Positions 1 to 12,739 of a stretch of DNA of 64,000 nucleotides are shown here, piece by piece. Within the stretch, counting starts at the first letter, position 1, and the number at the start of each line of letters is the position of its first letter. The DNA comes from Rhizophagus irregularis (taxonomy: Eukaryota > Glomeromycota > Glomeromycetes > Glomerales > Glomeraceae), in contig NC_089456.1 in assembly GCF_026210795.1 (NCBI RefSeq), positions 560,501 through 624,500 of the forward strand. The letters are read 5' to 3'. The notes under the pieces were generated by a model. It did no database searches. It saw only the letters and a program-made list of their open reading frames with translations, and had not been told where the DNA came from. Position numbers and translations under genes: made by a program.

Positions 1-911
1 ATTGATAATTTAAGGTTGCTAATTCTTCTGGGATTTTGACTTCATCAGACGCAAGCTGCGCCATTTCGAGATCATACTCCTTTGTAGCCCAATTGTGAGC
101 CAAAGTTAAAATTCGATCCTGAGAAATGTTAAAATTGGTACGAAGAGCACGTTGATTACTGAGACGTTGTGCAGGTCGGAGTATCAAACGTAATAACACC
201 TCTAAAACACCCAAGTCACTTGTATTTAACAAGTCATTAAGATGCTACAAGAAGATTAATTTAATTAATTCCACTTTTATTCTTTTGATACGAATGAAGA
301 TGAATAAATAAGTTTAGATTATTAAATGACATACTTCGTATGAACTATATAAGTTTCTGTTTGTGCAGTTTTCCAGTAACATTCGCGAAAATTTTAGTAT
401 AGAAAGTAAAGTACTGCGCGTTCCTTCGGTAAAGTTTACTGTCTGCAATTTTTTAAGTTTGTAAGTTTGACAAATATTCTCAAGAATGTTATCAAAGCGG
501 TTTAGTACAGCAATCCAGTGAAAGAGATCTCCTCGTGGATAATTCCATTCTTTAATAGAATCCACCGTGGCTGTTATTTCCTCTTCGTGACATTCGGTGA
601 GCTTTTGAATAAGACTTTTGATAGGCGGTATCTATGAAGAAAAAATACGTAGTTATAAAAAAAAAATTTTTTTTAAATATTATATTTTATTGCTAAAGCA
701 AGAAGAAAACTTTGATCCGTCAATCCATTAATGCACAAGACTAGCTAAAAACTTTACTATTTTCACGCAGCTAGCTTAAAAATTTTTTTTTAAATGTGGA
801 AACTAACACTAAAGAAAATTCTTTGAAGTATTACACTCATAAGCAAAGAAAAAAAAAAGAAGTACTCACTGGTGCCGCTAATTTCTTTGGTGGGGTTTTT
901 TTGATTTTCAT
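1..911 (-). CDS. HUWE1/TOM1-like HECT E3 ubiquitin ligase, N-terminal part (runs off window)
   Basis: Three exons can be read on the minus strand: 870-911 (start ATG at 911, first residues MKIKKTPPKKLAAP), 335-631, and 244 down to base 1, where the gene leaves the window. Introns have GTGAGT and GTATGT donors and TAG acceptors, and the reading frame is kept across both. The spliced peptide (about 190 residues) contains WNYPRGDLFHW, VLNRFDNILE, then LYSSYEHLNDLLNTSDL and LRPAQRLSNQRALRTNF. I recognise this as the DUF908 region that opens the very large HUWE1/Tom1/Ptr1 ubiquitin ligases. These enzymes transfer ubiquitin through a C-terminal HECT domain and act in protein quality control and mRNA export. 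The HECT domain would lie outside the window, so catalytic function is inferred from the N-terminus only. Confidence 0.85.
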
Positions 912-3403
912 TATTATTGCTTGATCTAAACAAGCTATTTGTTAATAAAGAGTAGAAATTAAAAAACTTTTTAGAAATATCGTCAAAAACTGTTTTGCAC
1001 GCGTGTTTGTGTTAATCAAAATAACATAAAGGTAGAATCAAGTTTTCCAAGTTTCCCAACCCTTAGAAAGACACAAACGACTACGAGCTTGGTAAGATAA
1101 TAAACGAACCAGTGTTGTAGTCAGTTCATATATGGCAAGTGTGTAGGTGATGCTTGATTGAACGTAGTAACTTACGTAACCGTTTAATGATAACAATAGC
1201 AGATAGAAAAATATCTTGGTGTAATGATTATGTCGAATCAAATGATTTATAGTCCATTTTTCGGAACATTTGATGTTTTTTTAATCCGATAAATTTCTTT
1301 TGTTACTGAAAATGGCAAATTTCTTAAAGAATTACCTCATATATTTCCATATGATAATAAATTAATAATACTTTTCTACCATAATTTCATTTAGAAAAAA
1401 ATGTCAATTTAATAACAAGATTATTAAAATTTAGTTACCAAAGCCAATTTTTATTAAATTTTTGATAACAAAGTTATTATCATTTAATATTATGTTGTAT
1501 TTTACCTTTTTATAATTACTAAATGTTAAATAATTTAATAAAAACATATATATTAATATTTAAAATACTTATATATTTATCTGGAAGTTATAGTTGTAAG
1601 TTGTACTTAATTTTATGTAATTAAACACTAAAATACTTATATTATCAGTTATATACTGAAAATAAGTAATGCAATAATGGTATTAACTTAAGCAAATATT
1701 CAAATATTTTTGTATTATAATTATAACTTAAACTGAAATTCATATCTTGAGTATGATTCAGTTCAAAAGCTCGGTTCAGTAAACTGAACTGAATTGGTTT
1801 ATTTCAAAAGCTTAATTTGAAGTTTGAACCAAATTATAGAATATTTATATTATTAAATTATATAATATCTAATTAAAATTTTACAATTTAGATCTTTAAG
1901 AATCATAGTAAAAAATAAAATTAAATAATATCAATCATATAATTCTCATTAAATAAATATTAAGAATATATTAGTATATATATATTTAAATTAAAGAAAT
2001 ATTTTATATTGAAAACTACTAGTAAATATATATTTTAGTAAATAAGAATTTAATATATATATGATATTAAATATAATATAATAACTTATTATAAATAAAG
2101 AAAGTATTAAATACATAAATAATTTAATTGCCAGTTTACCACTCAATAAAACAGACTTTTATATGTTAAATACTATTTCTTTAGAATAATATTTAAAATG
2201 TATTATAACAATATAAATACTTCAAAAATTTGCTAGAAAAAAGTATTACATTATCCAGATATGTTTTCAAAACTGGTAGAATCAAAAAAAACTAAAAAAA
2301 AAAAAATTTTTTTTATTATTTTATTAATAAAATTTGTAAAATTTATGTATAAAAAATCTTAATTTAAGGTGAAATGATAACTTTCTTTAAAGATAAACTT
2401 TGTTAATTTTATATTAAAATTCCAAATAATAAAAAATTTTTTTTATAACTTATTCATATTTAATATTATTGATTAGTGAATCATCATTATATTTAAATAT
2501 GATCTAATCTTGTAAAACAAAATTAGCATCAAAATATACCAATTAATATAATTTATATAAAATTTATGACATTAATATTCTTTGTATTACTTTAAAGTCC
2601 AAAATATCAGAAACTATTTAACAGGCATTTTTTTTAATAGAGCAATTCAAACTTCATTATTTCAATTCTGCAAAATCCATTTATTAAAATCAATTAACAT
2701 GATTACCATTATATATTTCTTTTGCATTTTAATTTTTATCACAATAAGATATCCTTATTTTACTAGATTCATCAAGATGTTGAGTTACATCATAATAAAA
2801 GGATATTATAAACAATAATTTTGCAAATATTAACTTTACTTATTAATAAATATTCAGTCATAACTGTTGAAATATTTTTTATTAGTACAAGTTCAGATTT
2901 CTTAATCTTCTACTGCTGCAATTTTTGTAATGCATGACTTTTCTTAAAAAACGTAAATAACATAAGTCAGAAATTATTAGAATTTAATCTAGTGATAATC
3001 TTAGTATAAATGACCTATTTCTTGCTTTTTGAGATAAACAGCTGGATTTGTATATTAAGGAGTTTTATTTGTATCGCAGATGGTATAACTGATAATTGGT
3101 ATATTGATTTTAGATGTTTTTTGCAATGATTGGCTTATATTGACTGGAGTTATTATTCCGATAGATTCGTATGATTTCTTTTCACCAATCATCTCAAACG
3201 TATGATAAGATTTTATTTTTAAATATTAGTAAAAGTGAAAAAAAAACTAAAAAAAACTGTCTAAAAAGTCCATTTAAAATTTAAAACTTTAAGTTTTTAA
3301 ATATATCGAATCCCACCGTTAACCTGTTACTTTGCAATGGTATATATATATATAAAAAAGCGTGACCTACATGTAACAATTAATTCTGGCCAGAATTATA
3401 TGA
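912..3403. other. AT-rich intergenic region, no gene seen
   Basis: The upstream flank of the E3 ligase gene is extremely AT-rich with homopolymer runs. Short open frames here (for example 1038-1241 minus and 2582-2818 plus) lack recognisable motifs and lie in low-complexity sequence. A stretch at 1740-1840 is a degenerate repetition of gttcagt/actgaac words, like stretches near 7370-7450 and 56030-56160. At about 2128 there is a single half-copy of the terminus seen at 9443 (ttgccagtttaccactc). Confidence 0.5.
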
Positions 3404-3835
3404 TCAGATGCAGAAACTTCCAACAACAAAAAGAAAATACGGCAAGAAGTTAAACGTCTTGCTTACGATAAGACCTTTATCGAAGCAAAGCCTTCAAAGA
3501 TTTCCTCCAACCGTATAGAATTCCGTGAAGAAATGTGTAAAGATCTTAGTAATTTTCAAGATCATTTCCACAAGAAAATCACCCCCCTTATTGACCGTCG
3601 TTCCGTCCTTCAAAATAGACTTACACAAAAGAAAAACATATACAAAACTAACAAACAATTGCTCCAACTAGAGTATGAATTAGGTCGTTTTAATATCGAC
3701 TATTTTTCGGTCATAGTATGACAACGACCCCATTATCGTTACAGCGACACACGTCGAAGACACAAAATTACTTGAACTCGTACCACACAAACGTCTTCCT
3801 AACCTATCTACAAATATGATAGACACCGTGTAGAT
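3404..3835 (+). pseudogene. Unidentified coding relic with one frame change
   Basis: A frame open from 3404 to 3721 has a base and codon composition unlike the surrounding DNA (many C-ending codons). It reads KIRQEVKRLAYDKTF, KISSNRIEFREE and later ITPLIDRRSVLQNRL, a charged helix-like sequence. After 3721 the coding character continues in another frame to about 3835 (YDNDPIIVTATHVEDTKLLE). I see no start with context, no introns and no family motif. It may be a fragment of a host or mobile-element gene; I do not recognise it. The change of frame suggests decay. Confidence 0.35.
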
Positions 3836-6800
3836 CAAAAAATTGAGACAGATATCACGCTCCCGATGACTCTAAAGTCTTCACTTCGCCTTAACCCCAT
3901 TCAGATACAACTATCAGTTTTCTTTTTTTTTTTTTTACAGACGCTGATAGTCATAGACTCACAATATTTTGCCACACATTTTTACCTTAGACTTGTATTT
4001 TATTACATCTTTTTTTTTTTGAGTAACCCCCACGTACAACTTTTATACCAACGTACAACAATTAGAATAGTGTGAACCACTCCACCTATTACAGTATTTA
4101 CAGGTGGCGGTCTTTAATGACCGAAAGAAAAATACGGATCGTTTTTTGTTTCTTTAGATGCGATTGTCAAAAGCCTTTACTTTGGTTATTAGGGATGTGA
4201 TGTCGTGTTAGGGACTCCCCCGGATTCGTCAAAAGTACCAGAGTGGCGCTGTCCTCAGGCGATTTGATTATAGCTTAGTATCAGATAGCGTTCGACATTT
4301 GTATTATCTTTTGTTCTTGTCTATCTTTCTATAATCTTGTTCACGTGGTTTTAAAAATAAAAATAAAAATAAAAATAAAATCAGTGCAGAAACTTCCTTT
4401 TTTAGAATATTTGTGAAACCAAATCCCCTATTTTTGTGAGAAGCAAAATTTCCTTTTTTGGAAGTTGGTGTAATGTCACGTGATAAAGTACCCAATGGGA
4501 ACGATGTTATACAATTCAAATTTATTTATACAGAGTAGTCTAAACGTTACAGTTACACACAAAAACAATTATTATATAGTATAAATATCGATATTTGTCA
4601 AATAATGTAAAAAAATATTCATATAGCTCTTGAAAAAGCTCACACTATAGGGTTTGATATTTTCCAGTCAAGCTAGTATTGCAAAAGTTTTTCAGTAATA
4701 CTTTAAAAGCCTTTATAAGATCTTTCCTATTAAGTTCACCTATAAATTCTAAAATTCCATCAAAGGTGAAAGTGATATTGTTAACAAAGGAACTTATTTT
4801 TTATAGTTTTATATTTAATAAAAATGTTTGCTAAAATTTTGTAAAAAAAAATGGTCTATATAATTAGCGAAAAGAATTCTCTCATTTTTAATAATATCTT
4901 TTATTTATTATAATTTATATTTTTTGAAAATTTAGGTAAAATTATATAATTATATAAAAATTATTAGTATTTAAATTAAATTATGTTAAAATTAATTTTA
5001 TATAAAAATATAAATAAAACTTTATATAAGCCAATTTAAACTAAATTAAATTAAAGTTTAAATCAGTTATAATAATCAAGTTTAATTTATTTTAAACTAA
5101 TTTCAAATGAAATTTTAAATATAAAATAAATTATAATTTAATTAAAATTTTTTTTATATATTTATATAAAATATAAAGATATATAAAATTTTATATTTTT
5201 TTAATTGCAGCACATTTGCAATTTTATTAAAGTAGATAAATAAAAAGAATATAAATACAAAGTATTATTCTAAAACTACCTTAATATAATTAAACTACAA
5301 ATTACTCATCATACGTAAAGTACCTTATATGTGTACTGTCAAGTGATCGTTAGACTTTGTAAGTAAATTATATTTATAATACATTATCTTAGCCTTAAGG
5401 CCCTATTTTCAATATCAAGTGATCACAGGATCCACTATGCTGCAAATTTAATTTTAGTATTAGATGTAGATTCATGTTATACTGCGATTTTCCTGAATTT
5501 CTAAACTGACAAAATCCCAATAATGAATAATTAAAATAAATATTTCTTGCATTTACTCATACATTCCTTAAAGCTTAATAATTTTTGGTCATATAAGAAC
5601 CCTGAACATTACTAAAAAACTCAAATCTGAATTTGTATAAACTTTATAATTAATTTCTATTCCAAATGTATAAAGTTATATGTAGATTTTAGCTTCAAAT
5701 TTTTGCTATCTTGGAATTCAGTAATTGGATTTTAATGATCTTTGGCTTGTTAAATTCGTCTCAACAAGATGACATTTTGATATATAATTTATCTTTTTAA
5801 GTATAATATTAATTGAAATATCACATTTTAAAATTTTAATTACACAGAATTTGGGTTGTTTTAGTAATGTTTGGGGTTCTGTTACATATATCCATAAACT
5901 GGTATTAATAAGATGCAAGTTGCATATGTGGATTATTATTTAATGACTTCATCAATTTAATATTTGTCAGATGGATTTATATTTATTAAAATTTCAAGTT
6001 CCAACATTTTTGTACATCATGATTTCTATGCAAATTTCCTGAAAACTATTTGGAAGTATTTAATGATTTTTAATGTTAAGGATCTAGTTATAGATCTTAA
6101 TGTAAATATTCTTGATTTTTAATGATCATATGCAAAATTAATTCTTTTAAAAGTTCACATCTATTTCTTTATTTGAGTTTGAGAAAGGCTGAATTACGGT
6201 ATTCAAAAATGCTATAGTTGAGATTCATGATGGTGAAAGAATGGTTACATTTAAATCATTTAAGATATTTTTATATTTTATTTGTAACTTTTTCTTCTAC
6301 AAGTATGAACCCTGTTCTGAATCTGAGCATATCACCAAGTGTTTTAAAGTTTCATCATGATCATAGTATATTAGACATGAAAAATCCTTATAATATATAT
6401 TATTATGCTTTTTGAGATTATCAACTGTAAGTAATAAATTATTTAAAAAATTAATTAAAGTGTTATTAGTATTAAAATTATTGCAGTGTTCTTTGTTAAT
6501 ATTATTAAGATAATGCCAGTGAGAGGATCATTTCCATTTACCAAATTCATTTTGCTGATAATCAAATATATTTCTCCAATGTAAATGCAATATATTTTTT
6601 CTTTATATAATTCTTTAATAATAATATAATTATTTATAAACATATGAGCTGATTTATTTATTCTGCATTAAAAAGAATTATTGATTTAATTTTCACAATT
6701 TTCATTACATAAAATTGTTTTGTAATATCAAAAATCATCTGATTAATGATCACTTGACTAAATAATAAGTTGAACAAAAATTTACATTTGCAAAACTTAA

Positions 6801-8103
6801 ATTATTAAATGTAAAAGAGATGTGAAAAACCCCATTTTACTAATAAAAATCCATCTCTTATATATATGAAATTTTTAATATATATTATTAAAAAGTAAGT
6901 ATATTTTAATAAAATATAAAGTAAAATAAAAATTTATATAGTTTTAGTAGCTATAAATGTTTATAAAAGTATAATAAAAACATCATATAAAAGATAGTAT
7001 CATAATAGATATTTTTAAATAATAAAAATAATTATTTTATATCAGAGTTTGTATTACCATCTTTAAATGCAAATATATCAAAATTCGCTGATCCATTTTC
7101 TATAATTTTAGATTCATTAGAAAGCCTTTTTTTCAGACTTTATAGGCGAAAAAAAGCTTGCCAATTGCGTCTGAGTGTATATACCAATGTATACATTACC
7201 GTATTCGCATTTTGATTGAATTTACATTTTGTTTTATAGTGTAACCCTAGTAAATTAGTTGATAATAATACACTTATTAGTGTTTAATATAGTTTATTTC
7301 ACTATGCGTTATTTAACATTTAATTTATTCATTAATCCTTTTACTTGCTATATTTATATATAGTGTTTTGAACAGATCAAATCAAATCAGATTTGAGATG
7401 AATTTGATCTAATCCAAATTAGGATCAAAAATAATTGGAAGTTTGAAAGTGATCCGATCTGAATCAGAAATTAAAAAAACATTTTACAACATTTTTTTAA
7501 AGATTTATTTAATAAAAAATGTTGCACAACAGTTTTTATTAAATTCGTTAAAAAACTATTTTGCAACAGTTTTTTAAATCATTAGATTCAGAGATATTTA
7601 CATCTAAAGTTAAGATATAAACTTTTTAACATGCTTAAATGCAAATATCTTGAGATCCACTAATTTGTTTTTTATAAATTTAGGCTTTTTAAAAAGCCCT
7701 TAATCTGGATTATATGAGTGAAAAAAGAGCTTGCCAATTGTATTATTGAATCTGGAGATATTTACGTTTAAAGTTGAGATACAAATTTTTAATATATATA
7801 GTAAATGCTAAGAGCCAATTATATTATTTTAAAAGAAATATTTACCAAATTATAGTATAATAATATTAAATAAAATTTTTAATACTTACCCCCAATTTAC
7901 TATATATTATATAGTATTTTGTATAATAAAAATGTAACAAAATCAATATTTTAATTAAAGATAAACAAATCAGCTTATATGAAATAAAATATTAAATAAT
8001 ATATTTATCATATTGGCACATTTGCATAATTATATATCATTTAACTATAATAAATTTATTATAGAAATATAAAAATTCAGTTCTTTAATTAATTTACTAT
8101 ATT
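3836..8103. other. AT-rich intergenic region, no gene seen
   Basis: There is no convincing coding sequence. A short patch of mixed composition at 4080-4290 is unexplained. A run of aaaat repeats lies at 4353-4379. Two related patches at about 7095-7185 and 7665-7760 share gcttgccaattg and flanking words, so they are copies of one small dispersed repeat. The open frames at 4304-4519, 5718-5918, 6218-6415 and 6455-6643 look like chance. Confidence 0.45.
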
Positions 8104-8275
8104 TATATAGGCTTTTTGCAATAAAAAGGGAGGAAATTGCTAAAAAAAAATTTTTTTAGTTAATATTAATTTTGAACAAATTATAATATTTGAAGCATTT
8201 TTAGTATATAAATATAAATTTAATTTTTTTGGTAGTTTCCTTTTTTCCTCTCTTTCTATTGTAAAGAATCTATAT
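8104..8275. mobile_element. Small inverted-repeat (MITE-like) element
   Basis: The left arm begins tatataggctttttgcaata and runs through aaagggaggaaa. The right arm, read on the other strand, begins tatatagattctttacaata and runs through aaagagaggaaa. The arms are an imperfect inverted repeat of about 35 bp around an AT-rich centre. No coding capacity is visible, and I cannot define a target duplication with confidence. This fits a non-autonomous DNA element or a stable foldback. Confidence 0.5.
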
Positions 8276-9442
8276 AATTAAAGTTAACAATTATTATAAA
8301 TGTTAATTAACTAGAATTGTTTACCTAAACTTATTTAGGATTTAGCTAAATATCTAATTTTATTTGTCTTTCATTATAATTTTACTAAATAAAAAAAACT
8401 TTTAATTAAACTATTTTCAAATAATTAATTTTATCAATAAATCTTTAAATATTATATCTGAATTTTTGTAATTAATCATTTATTAAATATTTCTTTTAAA
8501 TAAAATTAATTGTAATTTATATTATTAAATTTATATCTGAAAATCATAAATTTATTTTTTGTAAAAATTTACTTAACTGTATTACATCATATTCTAAAAT
8601 ATCATAAAAAAAATCTATAAATGTCAAAATTTTCCAAAATATTAATTTATTATATAATTCTAGTTCTCTATCATTTTTCACTTCTTTAAAAATTTGCAAT
8701 AATGCAAAAATTGAATTACAAATATTTTCAGTTTTACATATTTTTTAACTGCAGATTTTTTGAAATATTTGCTGCTCTTTCTGTAGTAATTAATGATACA
8801 AATTATATAAAATATTTTTTTATTATTATTATCATAATATAACTAAAAAAATTCTATCTAATAACTATTTAATTTTAAATGTTTTATTAAAATTAAAATT
8901 TTTTGAATCTACTTAAAGATTTTTAGGATTCTGCTTATCTTTTTAAATAAAAGTATTATTATTTTTTTGATGTTTAAAGCTGTATTGTAACAAAGATATA
9001 ATAAATTATTATCGATAAAAAAAAAAGAATAAGTAAATCTAAAAAAAAATCTAAAAAAATTTTATTGGTTTCAGTAAAATTTTTTTATTTCAGTTATATA
9101 TTCTATTAAAAAAAATAAATTTCTGAAATTTTTAAATTTTCAAGAAAATTTCTGAAATTTTTTCAAAAACTTTTTATATACTAATATAAAGGTTGCTAAC
9201 TAAATGATAAAAAGTTAATAAAAAAATTACAACTGCTACTTCAATAAAAACTGTCTATTATTAACTTATATAAATAGAATTTTTAAATATTAAAATAATT
9301 CAGATATTAGAATAATCAAAAATATTATAAAAATCAGAAACTATACATTGAATAATGAAATTATAACACCAAATAAAATCAAATTTAATCCATCTGATAT
9401 AATCAATATATATACAGATGATTCACTAATAAATTGCTTTAA
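8276..9442. other. AT-rich intergenic region, no gene seen
   Basis: There are long A/T runs and no open frame of note. I see nothing functional here. Confidence 0.5.
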
Positions 9443-10059
9443 TAATTAATTGCCAATCCGCCACTCAACAATACAAAATTGATTAGTAGATCTGTCGCAA
9501 GTTCTTATATGAATGACATCGATCGGCACATTTCAACTCCGATTTTGTCCTACATAAGTCATGCTTAATGTAACCATACTTTACCAATCAATAATGCAAA
9601 ACGTGAATATGTCACAAAAAAAAAATTTTTTTTCGTTTGCTATAAAATTTAAAGAATTTACTTTGGAGGAAGTCACCATTCCAGCTCATATTTTAGGTAA
9701 CTTTACACCAATTATTCGCGAATTTTGCAAATTTTACAAGGTTTTTTTGTATTATTATATAATATATGGTATATTCTTGCTTAGATTAACAAAATAATGT
9801 TTAAAAAAAAATAAAATAAAATAAATTTTTTTTTTTTTTTTGGCAATGTTTTAGTTTTACCAGTTTTATAAAACTATATCTAAGTAATGTAACACCCTTT
9901 TTTAATGTATTTTTAGGGCATTTATATTACAACAAAACGTTTTCAAACTTGTGCAAATACCATTCAGAAGCAATAGTATTTAATATAAAAATGTCCGACG
10001 AGATTAATTATAGATTGCCGATCATTTTGTATCGCTAAGTGGCGAATCGGCAATTAATA
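9443..10059. mobile_element. 617-bp non-autonomous element with terminal inverted repeats
   Basis: The left end reads taattaattgccaatccgcc and the right end, on the opposite strand, tattaattgccgattcgcc. Directly outside both ends is the word GCTTTAA (9436-9442 and 10060-10066), a candidate 7-bp target duplication. The interior carries a 78-codon open frame that looks accidental. A hAT-like or related non-autonomous element is possible. The class is uncertain because the duplication is 7 bp and AT-rich. Confidence 0.55.
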
Positions 10060-10207
10060 GCTTTAACATTTTTACAAAATACATAAATACAGATTAAATA
10101 ATACTGAATGGTAAAGATGAAGTAATATTGAAATGTAGTATTTAATCATAGATTGGCCTTCATTTATATATATAGAACTAGGAGGTATCTTATCAGCTAT
10201 ATGTAAA

Positions 10208-10330
10208 GGGTCTGGTTCACATTACTGATAATCATATTACCGATAATCATTTTACCGATAATCCTTTTACCAACAGGTACATTTTACCGATAATCATATT
10301 ACTGACAATCATTTTACTGACAAAATAATA
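10208..10330 (+). repeat. Left terminal inverted repeat of element Y
   Basis: This terminus consists of repeated attaccgataatcatttt words (with variants attactgacaatc and taccaacaggtac). Its inverted counterpart lies at 51846-51965. Confidence 0.7.
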
Positions 10331-10654
10331 ATTATTTTTAAGTTACAAAAAAAGCAAATTATATAAACTAAATTAAGAAAATTATTAAGAACAATTCTAA
10401 GTACAGTCAACTCCCTCTATAGTCACTCCCGTTATAGTCACATTCTACTATATACTTTACTGAAACTTGGAGTTTACAATCGATATTGATTAGATATTGC
10501 AATGATATCATTACGATATCATTACGATATTTTGATAAAAAATAGATTCGACGTCGTTAAGTTAGTCGTAACTATATTTATTCGACATTGATTAGTTCGA
10601 TATCTCTGCGATATCGCAGCGATCATTATGCGATGTAAATATTATCACGTAATC

Positions 10655-11430
10655 ACATCGTAGTGATGTCGTATTAACATTGAATTAATATTACAAAAAT
10701 ATTTGACATTTATTTGATATCGTAACCATGTCGTATTAACATTGAATTAATATTACAAAATATTTGACATTTTATTTGATATCGTAACCACATCGTAGTG
10801 ATATCATATTAACATCGAATTAATATTGCAAAAATATTTTACATCTATTTGATATCGTAACCACATCGTAGTGATGTCGTATTAACATTGAATTAATATT
10901 ACAAAATATTTGACATTTTATTTGATATCGTAATCACATCGTATTGATATCATATTAACATCGAATTAATATTCAAAAATATTTTATCTATTTGATATCG
11001 TAACCACATCGTAGTGATGTCGTATTAATATTGAATTAATATTACAAAATATTTGACATTTTATTTGATATCGTAACCACATCGTAGTGATATCATATTA
11101 ACATCGAATTAATATTGCAAAATATTTGACATTTTATTTGATATCGTAACCACATCGTAGCCATATCGTAGTGATATCATATTAACATCGAATTAATATT
11201 GCAAAAATATTAAAAATATTTTACATCTATTTGATATCGTAGCCACATCGTAGTGATGTCGTATTAACATTGAATTAATATTACAATTTTATTTGATATC
11301 GTAACTACATCATAATAATATCATATTAATATCGAATTAATATTACAAAAAATGTTTTACATTTATTTAATATCGTAACTACATCGTAATGATATTATAT
11401 TAACACCGAATTAACATCACAAAAATATTT
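10655..11430. repeat. Subterminal satellite, about 73-bp unit
   Basis: Roughly ten units of about 73 bp carry the words gaattaatattacaaaatat, tttgatatcgtaaccacatc and gtagtgatatcatattaac. Units differ by point changes and short indels. The array lies just inside the left end of element X and is rich in the near-palindrome gatatc. It resembles the transposase-binding subterminal repeats of CACTA elements, but binding is not shown. Confidence 0.75.
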
Positions 11431-12739
11431 TTATTGTAATATATGTTTATTATTTATTATACATTAATAATAATAATTTTTTATTAGTGGATTATTATGG
11501 GTGAGTGGAGTACGTTTCTTTTCTTCCTTTTTTTTTATTCTTTTCTTCTCTTTTTTATTCTTTTCTTCTCGTATGTGAGTGGATGGATACGTCATTTTCA
11601 ATTTTAAAATATATATATATATATATATAAAAAATAAAAAAAACAATCATGATTAATAAAATGTACTCTTTGTAAAATATATTTAAAATTTAATACATAA
11701 CCTTGGGATAATAGTTAGAGCAGGTAATTCCGGGATTTTGTAAAGAATAATAAAAATGATAATATTTTTAAGTTAGTTCTTTCTTTAAATTTTTTTGAAA
11801 GTGTTTTGTTTCTTAAAATCATAATATTGTAAAAAAATGCTGGTTGCTACGACTGACGGACAACGACAAATTGTCAGGCTACCCCCGGACAAAGTAATTG
11901 GAAGGCGGAAAATGCCATAAATATCCAGCCCTATTTTACAACATTTTCTTCCAGGCTAAAGCAAATATTACAAAAGAAATTGCAAATATATTTAACAAGC
12001 AATAGATACATGGCCGTTGAAAAATATATTCACACTTCATATTGTAATACCACAGTCTAACAAAGAAATTGCAAATATATTTAACAAGCAATAGATACAT
12101 GGCCGTTGAAAAATATATTCACATTTATACCACAGTCTAACAAAAAAATACTCAAACCACAACATATTGTAAAAAAAATATGAAAAATACGCGTATATCC
12201 TATTTTCATACCTTGCTTAACAGCTCCACTATTTATTTAAAAAACGGCTTTTTTCTCTTTTGTATGTGGGTAGGTGGGTACATTTTTCCTTTCTTTTATT
12301 CTTTTCTTTCGTATGTGAGTGGCGGGTACATTTTCTTTTCTTTATTCTTGCTTTTATTCTTGCTTTTCGTATGTGGGTGTCTTACTATGTTGAATATATA
12401 AACTAAAGTGTCCCAAAGTATTGTTAATATTGTAAAAAGATAATTAAAGTATACTTTAAAAAGAAAAAAGAAGAGACGAACTAAAATACCGTAAAGTATT
12501 AATATAAAAGACAAGAGAAAAGCGTATTTTTGAAAATAAACAAAAAAAATCTCATTAATAAACGCGAATTTTAGCTATTTTTAGATATCACATGCATGAT
12601 ATCACATGCATGTAATTAAAGTGATTTTAATTGGTTAATTTTAATTTATTATTACATCATGCATATGATTTTATTGGTTAAAATTTTATACGATACAAAT
12701 TAAAATAATTATTTTATTATATTTATATAATTAATATAA
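11431..12739. other. Low-complexity interval inside element X
   Basis: Two related pyrimidine-rich patches (11510-11590 and 12255-12380) share cgtatgtgagtgg and ttcttttctt words. An 84-bp direct duplication is visible (gaaattgcaaatatatttaa at about 11977 and again at 12063). Open frames at 11464-11646, 12180-12401 and 12296-12514 are by-products of the low complexity. No gene is seen. Confidence 0.5.

Noticed and set aside
4080-4300. Possible RNA gene in a mixed-composition patch
   Set aside because: No A/B boxes, cloverleaf or rRNA similarity could be seen.
9561-9797. 78-codon open frame
   Set aside because: Lies inside the 617-bp inverted-repeat element in AT-rich sequence; no motif or splice support.
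10655-11430. CRISPR array
   Set aside because: Units are contiguous and diverged, with no constant repeat plus unique spacers, and the genome is eukaryotic.
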